The notes: generated from the letters alone by a model not told the origin. A stretch of DNA of 64,000 nucleotides from CAKXIK01 sp050947015 (GCA_050947015.1 JBMNVT010000001.1:1-64000), one strand, 5' to 3'; positions 8,876 through 16,653 are shown, numbered from the stretch's first letter. A program made the numbers and translations.

Positions 8876-9895
8876 TCAATCGGCTAAATGGCTCAACGCA
8901 TCGCGTGCGGCAAATACATGATGAGCAACATGGTCAAACTGGTCCGGCGTCAGCGACTGCGCACCGTCCGAAAGCGCGTGGCTCGGATCATTGTGCACCT
9001 CGATCATCAGTCCGTCGGCTCCGGCTGCCAGCGCGGCCATGGCGAGAGGCTCCACCATCCACGGAATTCCGGTCGCGTGGCTCGGGTCGACAATAACCGG
9101 CAGGTGGGATTTCTTTTTCAGCATCGGCACAGCGGAGATATCCAGCGTATTGCGCATGCTCGTTTCAAAAGTGCGGATGCCGCGTTCGCAGAGGATCACG
9201 TTGTCGTTGCCGCCTGCCATAATATATTCAGCGCTCATCAGCAGTTCTTCGATCGTGCTGGAAAGGCCCCGTTTGAGCAGGATCGGCTTTTTGGTTTTGC
9301 CGAGTTCCTTCAGTAGTTCGAAGTTCTGCATGTTGCGCGCGCCGACCTGAATGATATCGACGTCCTGAAACATTTCAATATGGGATTCACGCATGATTTC
9401 CGTTACGATGGGCAGCCCTGTTTTTTCACGGGCTCTGCGCAGCAGTTCGAGTCCCTGTGCATGAAGCCCCTGAAACGAATAGGGCGAAGTGCGGGGCTTG
9501 AACGCGCCGCCCCGCAGAAAAGTGGCGCCTGCCGCTTTTACGCGTTCTGCTACTTCGATGATCTGCGATTCGCATTCCACCGAGCAGGGCCCCGCCATAA
9601 TGTGGAAGGTTCCGCCGCCGATCTGCTGCCCGCCGGGCAAAGTGATGACGGTGTCGTCCGGATGAAATTTGCGGTTGGCTTTTTTATAGGGCTCCTGAAC
9701 GCGCTTGACGCTTTCCACGATCGGCTGAGCGCCGATGCTTTCAATATCGATCTGGTGCGTGTCGCCGATCAGCCCGAGCACGGTAGATTCGACACCCTGC
9801 CAGACATTAACCTTTACGCTGTGCTCTTTCTGCAGTTTATCCTCAAAGGCTTTGATTTGTTTGGGGGTGGCACCGTTTTTTAATACAATAATCAT
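8876..9895 (-). CDS. aroF: 3-deoxy-7-phosphoheptulonate (DAHP) synthase
   Basis: Commits phosphoenolpyruvate and erythrose-4-phosphate to the shikimate pathway. The 339-residue type I-beta enzyme has an N-terminal ferredoxin-like regulatory extension (about 1-70, MIIVLKNGATPKQIKAFE) followed by the TIM-barrel core. Core motifs include AGPCSVE near 100, LRGGAFKPRTSPYSFQG, and PVIVDPSHATG near 270. The N-terminal domain in related enzymes mediates feedback inhibition. It is the first structural gene of the operon and lies directly behind a leader-peptide/terminator module. GGAAAGGAAG serves as the ribosome site for ATG 9895. Confidence 0.95.
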   Translation of the reverse strand: MIIVLKNGATPKQIKAFEDKLQKEHSVKVNVWQGVESTVLGLIGDTHQIDIESIGAQPIVESVKRVQEPYKKANRKFHPDDTVITLPGGQQIGGGTFHIMAGPCSVECESQIIEVAERVKAAGATFLRGGAFKPRTSPYSFQGLHAQGLELLRRAREKTGLPIVTEIMRESHIEMFQDVDIIQVGARNMQNFELLKELGKTKKPILLKRGLSSTIEELLMSAEYIMAGGNDNVILCERGIRTFETSMRNTLDISAVPMLKKKSHLPVIVDPSHATGIPWMVEPLAMAALAAGADGLMIEVHNDPSHALSDGAQSLTPDQFDHVAHHVFAARDALSHLAD

Positions 9896-9934
9896 AATAG
9901 ATTCAGCTTCCTTTCCGATATTTGACGCGGATAA

Positions 9935-9972
9935 TAAAAAATGACGGAACCCCGGCCATGGGTTCCGTCATC
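9935..9972 (-). terminator. attenuator terminator upstream of aroF
   Basis: On the minus strand a perfect 12-bp stem (ATGACGGAACCC at 9971-9960 with GGGTTCCGTCAT at 9952-9941), a 7-nt loop and six U residues lie between the leader-peptide stop (10016) and the aroF start (9895). With its position before the operon and after an aromatic-rich leader ORF, it has the form of a transcription attenuator rather than an end-of-gene terminator. Confidence 0.9.
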
Positions 9973-10015
9973 ATCCTATTATCCTGACAGCATGCAATCA
10001 ATTGCCCGCCTGAAT

Positions 10016-10132
10016 TCAGGAAATTTGATTCGGTGATGCGACCATAGCGTTTTGGGTGCACAACGAATAATCCCAGCCATAATAATAGCAGGGATATGTA
10101 AAGCCGGTAAATCGTGCAGAAAGCCGCGCCAT
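10016..10132 (-). CDS. aromatic leader peptide (38 aa) of the aroF operon
   Basis: A short ORF preceded by a perfect GGAGG (10144-10140) seven bases before ATG 10132. The middle of the peptide reads FTGFTYPCYYYGWDY (residues 8-22), with two Phe, five Tyr and one Trp in fifteen codons, including three consecutive UAU Tyr codons. The rest has none. A promoter lies just upstream and an intrinsic terminator just downstream, in front of aroF. This is the architecture of ribosome-mediated attenuation, as in the enterobacterial trp and pheA leaders. The peptide itself probably has no function after synthesis. It is inferred here from sequence alone; a shadow frame through the same DNA has no ribosome site. 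Confidence 0.85.
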   Translation of the reverse strand: MARLSARFTGFTYPCYYYGWDYSLCTQNAMVASPNQIS

Positions 10133-10162
10133 GGTTTTACCTCCGAAAAATTCTTCCCTTGT

Positions 10163-10192
10163 ATGATAAGCCTGTAAAACAGCAATTGTCAA
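10163..10192 (-). promoter_or_regulatory. sigma-A promoter of the aroF leader and operon
   Basis: Minus strand TTGACA (10192-10187) and TATCAT (10168-10163), 18-bp spacer. The predicted start near 10156 leaves only about 24 nt before the leader-peptide ATG, as in classical attenuator leaders. Confidence 0.8.
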
Positions 10193-10326
10193 TAAAAAAA
10201 CAATAATTTATAGAAAAAAGGCGTTTTAACTGAAAAGCATACAGAAAAAAAGCTCTGTTTGGACAGGTTGGTAAATATCATTCTGTTTTGGTATACTTTA
10301 GCCAAACAAAACTGTAAAAAATATCG

Positions 10327-10848
10327 TCAAAAGAAAGACAGTTCCAGCTGCTGCACTATTTTTCGCGCGATCTCGCTGGGAGAGCCGTTCCCGCCGACCG
10401 TCAGAGTAGCGGCAGCGCGGTAAAAAGGGAGACGGCAATCAAAAAGTTGCTGCGCCGCCCGCTCTTTGTCAGGACGCTGAAGCAGGGGACGGGAGGTATC
10501 GTTTTGCAGACGCCGCAGAATCACGCTGAGTGGGACATTCAGCAGAACGATTGGGCAACCCGCCTGACGAAAGGAACGAACGTTTTCAGCAAAGGTGAGC
10601 GCGCCGCCGCCGGTTGCGACAACGCAGTTTTTTTTCTGTGCCATCAGGCGGCAGACCTCCCGTTCCATTGCACGAAACTCCGGTTCGCCGCGCAATTTGA
10701 AAATTTCGGAGATAGAAATTCCCGACCGCTGTTCAATCACGCGGTCTGTGTCCAAAAATTCGCGGTTCAATTGCCGCGCAAGCGCCTTGCCCACGGTGGT
10801 TTTTCCGCAGCCCATGAAGCCGCAGAGAATAATTGCGCGATCTGTCAT
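10327..10848 (-). CDS. aroK: shikimate kinase
   Basis: Phosphorylates shikimate with ATP. From ATG 10848 (MTDRAIILCGFMG) the protein has 173 residues, the normal family size. Walker A is GFMGCGKTTVGK, the shikimate-site aspartate lies in DTDRVIE, and the GGG motif is ATGGGAL. A longer frame begins at 10875, but GGGAGG sits seven bases before 10848. It follows aroE by 19 bp, and the two make their own transcription unit upstream of the main operon. Downstream I see only a weak hairpin before the aroF promoter. Confidence 0.94.
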   Translation of the reverse strand: MTDRAIILCGFMGCGKTTVGKALARQLNREFLDTDRVIEQRSGISISEIFKLRGEPEFRAMEREVCRLMAQKKNCVVATGGGALTFAENVRSFRQAGCPIVLLNVPLSVILRRLQNDTSRPLLQRPDKERAAQQLFDCRLPFYRAAATLTVGGNGSPSEIARKIVQQLELSFF

Positions 10849-10867
10849 GAAAAAACCTCCCTGCGGA

Positions 10868-11725
10868 CTATCCATTGAATTTACGCTGCATTTCCTGCAG
10901 TGCGTCGTGAATCAATTCATCTACGGCTGCTTTTTCATACTGCGAGCCGTGCCAGATGCGGTGCGACTCCACCGCCTGGTAAACCAGCATCGACATTCCC
11001 CCAAGAACCTTGGAACCGTTTGCGCGGGCGGCTGACATCAACGCGGTTTCCGCCGGATTGTAAACGGCGTCATAAACGGCGGCGGTACGGCTCAGAACGG
11101 ATTCTCCCACAGGGGAACAGGCGATGTTCGGGAACATGCCCACCGGGGTTGCATTTACGAGCAGATCAATCGGCTTTTTCTCCGCGGCAAGCTGCGGAAA
11201 GGTGCAGACCGTAATTTTGGCGTCCGGCGCGATAGCTTTTGCCGCGCTGCAAAGCGCCGCTGCCTGTTCCAGCCCCTGTTCGCGCACGGCAATGGTTACC
11301 GCGGCACCGGCAAGGACGGCTTCAAACACAAAAACACGTGCAACACCGCCGCTGCCAAGAATCGTTACGCTGCCCGACAGAGGAATCTGTTCTGCCTGCA
11401 GTGCGTGCAGAAAACCAAACGGGTCGGTCGTCCAGCCGCAGCGTTCTTCGCCGTTGCGAACGGTGTTTACCGAGCGGTAAAGCGCCGCTTTCTCGCTCAT
11501 TTTTGCCAGAGTGGGAATAATGACGGATTTATGGGGAATCGTCAGATTGTAGCCGTCCAGCGCTGCAAGAGAATGCTCGGCTTCGTACAGAAGGTTTTCG
11601 GGCGGAATATCGAACACATCATATTCCGCGCGGATCCCGGCAAGCGCAAACAGGCGCAGGTGGATAAACGGGGACATGGTGTGGCCGATCGGGTGGCCGA
11701 CAACGGCAAAACGGGCAGTGGTCAT
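10868..11725 (-). CDS. aroE: shikimate dehydrogenase
   Basis: Reduces 3-dehydroshikimate to shikimate with NADPH. The protein is 285 residues from ATG 11725 (MTTARFAVVGHPIGH). The substrate site is SPFIH, the catalytic Lys is in NLTIPHKSVI, the conserved Asp in TTDPFGF, and the nucleotide loop is GSGGVARV. An in-frame ATG three codons earlier (11734) nearly touches the AAGGA ribosome site, so 11725 is preferred. First gene of the aroE-aroK unit. Confidence 0.93.
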   Translation of the reverse strand: MTTARFAVVGHPIGHTMSPFIHLRLFALAGIRAEYDVFDIPPENLLYEAEHSLAALDGYNLTIPHKSVIIPTLAKMSEKAALYRSVNTVRNGEERCGWTTDPFGFLHALQAEQIPLSGSVTILGSGGVARVFVFEAVLAGAAVTIAVREQGLEQAAALCSAAKAIAPDAKITVCTFPQLAAEKKPIDLLVNATPVGMFPNIACSPVGESVLSRTAAVYDAVYNPAETALMSAARANGSKVLGGMSMLVYQAVESHRIWHGSQYEKAAVDELIHDALQEMQRKFNG

Positions 11726-11860
11726 GGATATCATTCCTTCCGTAAACGGAAATTAAATTTTTTGTCGGAACGGTACACTTGCCGCCGCGGCGGCAGAACA
11801 CTTTTTTTGTGCTCCGGAGCGGAAAAAGGACTGCGTCCGTAATTTTTTTTTAAAAGCGTA

Positions 11861-11889
11861 TTGACAAAGGCGGCAAATACTAATAATAT
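11861..11889 (+). promoter_or_regulatory. sigma-A promoter of acpP
   Basis: TTGACA (11861-11866), 17-bp spacer, TAATAT (11884-11889), upstream of acpP. It lies about 30 bp from the divergent aroE promoter, so the two could interfere. Confidence 0.75.
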
Positions 11890-11917
11890 TTTGATAGAGT
11901 ACCGACCGATAGAAAGA

Positions 11918-11946
11918 ATTGTAGCACAACGAACGACCGTTGTCCA
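11918..11946 (-). promoter_or_regulatory. sigma-A promoter of aroE-aroK
   Basis: Minus strand TGGACA (11946-11941), 17-bp spacer, TACAAT (11923-11918). The resulting leader of nearly 190 nt contains a GCCGCC/GGCGGC palindromic hairpin near 11780 but no recognisable riboswitch or leader peptide. Confidence 0.7.
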
Positions 11947-11996
11947 TTCGTTCTGTTCCGGAAGGCCGACAATTCACGTAAGGGGGGAAAGAAATC

Positions 11997-12224
11997 ATGG
12001 TGTTTGAGAAGGTAAAAGCCATCCTCGCGGAGCAATTTGACGTGGAAGAGGATACCATCACTTACGATACCAAAATTGCCGATGATCTGGGTGCGGATTC
12101 TTTGGATGTTGTTGATCTGCTGATGTCGATTGAAGACGAATTTGAAATCGAAGTGCCCGATGATGAAATCGAAAATATTAAGACGGTTGGCGAGCTTGTT
12201 GCTTACATTGAAGGCAATCAGTAA
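11997..12224 (+). CDS. acpP: acyl carrier protein
   Basis: Carries growing acyl chains on a 4'-phosphopantetheine arm during fatty-acid synthesis. The 75-residue acidic protein has the LGADSLDVVDL attachment motif with the modified serine at residue 35. AAGGGGGGAAAG precedes the ATG. It stands alone here, without other fab genes, between divergent promoters and its own terminator. Confidence 0.95.
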   Translation: MVFEKVKAILAEQFDVEEDTITYDTKIADDLGADSLDVVDLLMSIEDEFEIEVPDDEIENIKTVGELVAYIEGNQ

Positions 12225-12261
12225 GCAGGCCAGAACAGCCGGAGCCCCTTGGCTTCACCAG

Positions 12262-12292
12262 ATCCGCAGTGCGCCGCACCGCGGATTTTTTT
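12262..12292 (+). terminator. acpP terminator
   Basis: ATCCGC (12262-12267) pairs with GCGGAT (12281-12286), with an inner GTGC/GCAC stem, followed by a run of seven T. Confidence 0.8.
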
Positions 12293-12381
12293 CAATATTC
12301 CGTCTGGGTTTGCTTTACTTTTCCAACGGATGTGTGATAGAATGGATCTAAAATTAATTTAAAAACAAGGAGCTGTCAAAA

Positions 12382-13551
12382 TTGGACTTTTTGCTTGACG
12401 GAATCAAGGCGCTTTTCAGCAGCGCCGACGGCTGGAAAATGATCCTGATGTGGGTCATCGGCGGCCTGTTGATCTGGCTGGCCATCAAAAAAGATTTTGA
12501 GCCTGCGCTGCTGCTGCCAATGGGTTTTGGCGCCATTCTGGTCAACATCCCGTTTTCCGGTGTATTGGATCAGGTAGTCGGCGGTGAAGAGGCGGCGGGG
12601 ATTCTGCAATGGCTGTTCAATATCGGGATTAAAGCGTCAGAGGCGTTCCCGTTGCTGTTGTTTGTCGGCATCGGCGCAATGATCGATTTTGGACCGCTGC
12701 TTTCCAACCCCAAAATGCTGCTGTTCGGCGGCGCTGCCCAGTTTGGCATTTTCTTTACGGTGCTGATGGCCGTGCTGCTCGGATTCCCGCTCAAGGACGC
12801 CGCTTCCATCGGCATTATCGGTGCGGCGGACGGTCCAACCTCCATTCTGGTTTCTCAGGTGCTCAAGAGCAATTATATCGGCGCGATCGCCGTTGCGGCA
12901 TATTCTTATATGGCGCTGGTTCCGATTATTCAGCCGCTTGCCATCAAGGCGGTTACAACAAAAAAAGAGCGCAGCATCCGGATGCCGTATAACCCGCAGT
13001 CGGTGTCGCGCACCACGCGCATATTGTTCCCGATTATTGTAACGCTGATTGCGGGGCTGATTGCGCCGGCGTCGGTTGCGCTTGTCGGATTTTTGATGTT
13101 CGGCAACCTGATCCGTGAATGCGGCAAACTGGAAAGCCTTTCCCAGACTGCGCAGGGCCCGCTTGCAAACCTGATCACGATTTTCCTTGGCATCACCATT
13201 TCCGCCAGCATGAAAGCGGAACAGTTTGTGCGGTGGGAAACACTGCTGATTATGGCGCTGGGGCTGGTTGCATTTGTGATCGATACCATGGGCGGCGTTA
13301 TGTTTGCAAAACTGCTCAACATTTTCCTGCCGAAGGGCAAAAAAATTAACCCGATGGTCGGAGGCGCCGGGATTTCCGCGTTCCCGATGTCGGCTCGTGT
13401 GATTCAGAAAATGGCGCTGAAGGAAGATAACCAGAACCATCTGCTGATGCATGCCGTCGGCGCGAACGTTGCCGGGCAGATCGGCTCGGTGATTGCGGGC
13501 GGAATTATTCTGGCGCTTGTGCCGGATATGCTCAGGCTGCTGGGAGCGTAA
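12382..13551 (+). CDS. oadB: sodium ion-translocating decarboxylase, beta subunit (OadB/MmdB/GcdB family)
   Basis: Membrane subunit that couples decarboxylation of a carboxybiotin carrier to sodium export. The 389-residue protein is highly hydrophobic, with many membrane segments, the GAADGPTSI motif near residue 150 and GGAGISAFPMSARVIQ near 330, all typical of the family. Translation begins at TTG 12382, set by AAGGAG ten bases upstream. A gamma-like subunit follows, but no carboxyltransferase alpha or biotin carrier subunit is present. The true substrate (oxaloacetate, methylmalonyl-CoA or glutaconyl-CoA) is therefore open. Confidence 0.88.
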   Translation: MDFLLDGIKALFSSADGWKMILMWVIGGLLIWLAIKKDFEPALLLPMGFGAILVNIPFSGVLDQVVGGEEAAGILQWLFNIGIKASEAFPLLLFVGIGAMIDFGPLLSNPKMLLFGGAAQFGIFFTVLMAVLLGFPLKDAASIGIIGAADGPTSILVSQVLKSNYIGAIAVAAYSYMALVPIIQPLAIKAVTTKKERSIRMPYNPQSVSRTTRILFPIIVTLIAGLIAPASVALVGFLMFGNLIRECGKLESLSQTAQGPLANLITIFLGITISASMKAEQFVRWETLLIMALGLVAFVIDTMGGVMFAKLLNIFLPKGKKINPMVGGAGISAFPMSARVIQKMALKEDNQNHLLMHAVGANVAGQIGSVIAGGIILALVPDMLRLLGA

Positions 13552-13569
13552 GAAAGGAAGGAACTGGAA

Positions 13570-13773
13570 ATGCTGCGATTTGCAAAGAATTTGTTTCAAA
13601 GCGCGCTTGGTATGGTAAATGAAGAAACGCTGATGCAGGCGCTGAAGCTGATGCTTTACGGGATGGTCGGCATCTTTATCGTGATGGTGCTGATTTATGC
13701 TGTGATTGTAGTGCTCAACAGGGTGACCGCAAGGGAGGCCAAAAAAGAGAAGGAAGAAGCGAAAAAGAATTAA
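13570..13773 (+). CDS. OadG-like small membrane subunit of the sodium-pump decarboxylase
   Basis: A 67-residue protein with one membrane helix at about 27-50 and a charged Lys/Glu-rich C-terminal tail (AREAKKEKEEAKKN). This is the form of the gamma/delta subunits that anchor the decarboxylase complex. It lies 18 bp after oadB with AAGGAA before the ATG. The call rests mainly on context and topology. Confidence 0.7.
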   Translation: MLRFAKNLFQSALGMVNEETLMQALKLMLYGMVGIFIVMVLIYAVIVVLNRVTAREAKKEKEEAKKN

Positions 13774-13837
13774 AGGACGCTCTTGAAACGTAAGCTTTGA
13801 GGGATTATGCTTGTCCGCGAAAGGAAAGAAATTCACA

Positions 13838-15274
13838 ATGGCAGAACAAAAAAAGCTGGTGGAAGCCATTACGCCGATGGATCAGGATTTTGCGCAATGG
13901 TACACCGACATTGTCAAGAAAGCCGAGCTGTGCGATTATTCCGGCGTGCGCGGCTGCATGGTGATTGAACCGTACGGCTACGCGATCTGGGAGAATATCC
14001 GTGACATTCTGGATAAAAGGTTTAAAGAGCTTGGCCACGAAAATGTTTCGATGCCGATGTTTATTCCGGAAAGTCTGCTCCAGAAGGAGAAGGATCATGT
14101 GGAGGGCTTTGCGCCGGAGGTTGCCTGGGTTACGATGGGCGGCGGCGAAAAGCTCAGCGAGCGCCTTTGCGTGCGCCCGACTTCGGAAACGCTTTTCTGC
14201 GATCATTATGCGCGTGTGATCCATTCCTGGCGCGATCTGCCGAAGCTCTATAATCAGTGGTGTTCGGTGGTTCGCTGGGAGAAAACAACGCGGCCGTTCC
14301 TGCGCAGCGTGGAATTCCACTGGCAGGAGGGTCACACGATGCACGAAACTGCCGACGAGGCGCGCGCCGAAACGGAGCGGATGCTCAATGTTTATGCCGA
14401 TTTCTGTGAGCAGCAGCTGGCGATTCCGGTGATCCGCGGACGCAAGACCGACAAGGAAAAATTTGCAGGAGCCGAAGCGACTTATACAATTGAAGCGTTG
14501 ATGCATGACGGAAAAGCGCTGCAGTCCGGCACGAGCCACTATTTCGGCGACGGCTTTGCCCGTGCGTTCGGCATCCAGTTCACCGACCGCGAAAACAGGC
14601 TCAGCTATCCGCACCAGACTTCGTGGGGGATGTCCACCCGCATTATCGGCGGTATCATCATGACCCACGGCGATGACAACGGCCTCGTTCTGCCGCCTGC
14701 GATTGCACCGATTCAGGTGATGGTGATCCCGGTCGCGATGCATAAGGAGGGTGTGCTCGAAAAATCGCGCGAGGTGTTGGCGCGTTTGCAGAAATTCTGC
14801 CGAGCCAAAACCGATGAAAGCGAACAAAGCCCCGGCTGGAAATTTGCCCAGTATGAAATGAAGGGCGTTCCGCTGCGTCTGGAGATCGGCCCGAAGGATA
14901 TCGAAAAAAATCAGTGCGTGCTTGTCCGCCGCGACAACCGCGAAAAAATCTTCGTTTCGCTCGACGAGCTGGAAACTAGAGTACCGGAGCTGCTCAAGGC
15001 CGTTCACGACGGAATGTATGAAAAAGCGCTGGCCCGCCGCGAGCAGATGACCTATGCAGTCGCTTCGTTTGAAGAAATGAAGCAGGTTGCCGAGGAAAAG
15101 CCCGGCTTTATCAAGGCGATGTGGTGCGGGGATCTTGCATGTGAAGAAAAAATCAAGGAAGAAGCAGGTCTTTCCTCCCGCTGCATGCCGTTTGAACAGG
15201 AGCATCTTGACGGCCGCTGCGTCTGCTGCGGCAAGGAAGCCAAAGCGATGGTCTATTGGGGCAAGGCGTACTGA
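13838..15274 (+). CDS. proS: prolyl-tRNA synthetase, short (archaeal/eukaryal-type) form
   Basis: Charges tRNA-Pro. From ATG 13838 (MAEQKKLVEAITP) the protein has 478 residues. It lacks the inserted editing domain of the long bacterial type. Motif 2 appears in VVRWEKTTRPFLRSVEFHWQEGHT. The C-terminal region carries CxxxxC and CVCC cysteines (CGDLAC, CVCCGKEA) that in this subtype form a zinc-binding domain. An in-frame TTG at 13811 precedes the ribosome site and is not used in this call. It ends 42 bp before its terminator. Confidence 0.94.
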   Translation: MAEQKKLVEAITPMDQDFAQWYTDIVKKAELCDYSGVRGCMVIEPYGYAIWENIRDILDKRFKELGHENVSMPMFIPESLLQKEKDHVEGFAPEVAWVTMGGGEKLSERLCVRPTSETLFCDHYARVIHSWRDLPKLYNQWCSVVRWEKTTRPFLRSVEFHWQEGHTMHETADEARAETERMLNVYADFCEQQLAIPVIRGRKTDKEKFAGAEATYTIEALMHDGKALQSGTSHYFGDGFARAFGIQFTDRENRLSYPHQTSWGMSTRIIGGIIMTHGDDNGLVLPPAIAPIQVMVIPVAMHKEGVLEKSREVLARLQKFCRAKTDESEQSPGWKFAQYEMKGVPLRLEIGPKDIEKNQCVLVRRDNREKIFVSLDELETRVPELLKAVHDGMYEKALARREQMTYAVASFEEMKQVAEEKPGFIKAMWCGDLACEEKIKEEAGLSSRCMPFEQEHLDGRCVCCGKEAKAMVYWGKAY

Positions 15275-15316
15275 TCGCGTGCTGACCGGCGGAGACGGAA
15301 AACGATTCAAAAAGGA

Positions 15317-15351
15317 GCCGGTGCGGCCTGTAACGGGCTGCACCGGCTTTT
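15317..15351 (+). terminator. proS terminator
   Basis: GCCGGTGC (15317-15324) pairs with GCACCGGC (15340-15347), followed by TTTT. Confidence 0.75.
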
Positions 15352-15448
15352 GCATGCCGGAAAGCGCAAGGCTTCCTGTGTGTTCCGGCGTGCGCGGTAT
15401 AACAGACAGGGATCAGAAAAGAATTCAGGCAGAAGGAGAAGGAGCGAT

Positions 15449-16333
15449 ATGTTGTTTCAAAAAGCTGCGCTGCAGGATGTGCCGGAGATTTCCCGTATGG
15501 TCGTGCAGGCACAGCGCTGGTTTGCCGAAAACGGCATTGACCAATGGCAGAACGGATATCCCAATGAAGAAAGCGTGAGAAAAGATATAGCGGCGGGAAG
15601 CGGCGTTTTGCTCCGGGAACAGGGGCGCGTCGTCTGCTATGCGTCGCTGAGCTTTCTGCCCGAACCAAACTATGCGGAAATTGACGGAGTGTGGCGCTGT
15701 GACGGCGGTGACTATGCGGTGCTGCATCGTGTGGTAACGGAGCGGAAGCATAAGGGAAAGGGACTGGCGGGCGAATTGTTTGCCCGGTGCGAAGCGGCAG
15801 CAAGGCTGTTTGGCATACAGAGCCTGCGGGCAGATACCCATCGGGATAATCTACCGATGCAGCGTGCGCTGAAAAAATTCGGCTTTTTGCCCTGCGGTAC
15901 AATTCACCTTGCCGACGGCTCGCCGCGGCTAGCCTTTGAGAAGCCTGTACAGGCGTTGCTACCGCGGTTTCATCACGCTGCTATCTGGGCGTCGGACTAT
16001 GACCGGACGATTGAATTTTATGTGAAAAAGCTTGGACTGAATATTTTGCGGGAGAACAGGCGCCCGGAACGCGGCGATTGCAAGCTTGATTTACGTGTAG
16101 GCGACGGAGAGCTTGAAATTTTTATTGCGCCCGGGCATCCTCCGCGTGTTTCGAACCCCGAGGCGCTCGGTCTGCGCCATCTGGCGTTCCGGGTGGAGGA
16201 TTGCGAAGCCGCCGCCAGGGAGCTTAACCGCCGGGGAATTGAAACGGAACCGGTGCGCACAGATGAATTTTCCGGCGGGAAATTCACCTTTTTGCGTGAT
16301 CCTGACGGTCTGCCGCTCGAGTTGCACGAATGA
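15449..16333 (+). CDS. GNAT acetyltransferase fused to a VOC (glyoxalase I-like) domain
   Basis: A 294-residue two-domain protein. Residues 1-165 are a GNAT N-acetyltransferase; the acetyl-CoA loop is in VTERKHKGKGLAGELF. Residues 172-294 are a VOC metalloenzyme domain resembling YaeR/SMU1112c proteins (FHHAAIWASDYDRTIEFYV, GLRHLAFRVED, LPLELHE), where the His and Glu residues would bind metal. ATG 15449 has AGGAGAAGGAG just upstream; the longer open frame from 15350 begins inside the proS terminator. The substrate is unknown. The two halves usually occur as separate proteins, so the fusion hints at a joint step, perhaps detoxification. Confidence 0.82.
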   Translation: MLFQKAALQDVPEISRMVVQAQRWFAENGIDQWQNGYPNEESVRKDIAAGSGVLLREQGRVVCYASLSFLPEPNYAEIDGVWRCDGGDYAVLHRVVTERKHKGKGLAGELFARCEAAARLFGIQSLRADTHRDNLPMQRALKKFGFLPCGTIHLADGSPRLAFEKPVQALLPRFHHAAIWASDYDRTIEFYVKKLGLNILRENRRPERGDCKLDLRVGDGELEIFIAPGHPPRVSNPEALGLRHLAFRVEDCEAAARELNRRGIETEPVRTDEFSGGKFTFLRDPDGLPLELHE

Positions 16334-16470
16334 GCGGTTCTTTTTCCGTGATCGAATCAAATTTGCTGCTTGTCAAAGGGAAGAGGAGGTGCCCAACGAG
16401 GCTGCGAGTATTGTGATTGATACAGACAAGGAAAAATCGGCATCAAAATTACTGTTTTTTTATCTGTTGA

Positions 16471-16499
16471 TTGACAAATTATATATATATATATAATAT
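16471..16499 (+). promoter_or_regulatory. sigma-A promoter of the lipoprotein gene
   Basis: TTGACA (16471-16476), a 17-bp alternating AT spacer, TAATAT (16494-16499). The leader to the start codon is about 180 nt and is unusually structured. Confidence 0.75.
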
Positions 16500-16509
16500 A
16501 CTTAAGGCA

Positions 16510-16653
16510 GGAAACCGTATATTAGCATCAGAAGAAAAATACTGAAGAAAAAGAACAATCCGGCAAGTCAGTAGGGCATCAGGGTTTGCCGCTCAGCTGG
16601 CCGACTGCGCAGTGACCGCTGTATGGCTGACGGCGACCGGATTGTTGGTTTCC
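16510..16653 (+). ncRNA. structured 5' leader, class unknown
   Basis: The transcript between promoter and gene can form nested long-range helices. GGAAACC (16510-16516) pairs with GGTTTCC (16647-16653), AACAATCCGG (16554-16563) with CCGGATTGTT (16637-16646), and GTCAG (16566-16570) with CTGAC (16627-16631). The inner part holds CAGC/GCTG and ACTG/CAGT hairpins. This resembles a multi-helix cis-regulatory RNA. I could not match it to c-di-GMP, cobalamin, TPP, SAM or fluoride riboswitch consensus. Pairings were found by eye. Confidence 0.4.

Noticed and set aside
9979..10185. 68-codon minus-strand frame overlapping the aroF leader
   Set aside because: No ribosome site and wrong frame; the 38-codon ORF in the other frame has a perfect GGAGG and the aromatic run.
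9896..10200. T-box riboswitch upstream of aroF
   Set aside because: I could not find the conserved T-box bulge sequence; the leader is short and coding.
10260..10326. Terminator after aroK
   Set aside because: TGTTTGG/CCAAACA pairing is distant, with a large loop; too weak to list as a feature.
13805..15355. Very long open frame (over 500 codons) antisense to proS
   Set aside because: It mirrors the codon structure of proS, has no family features or ribosome site, and proS is unmistakable.
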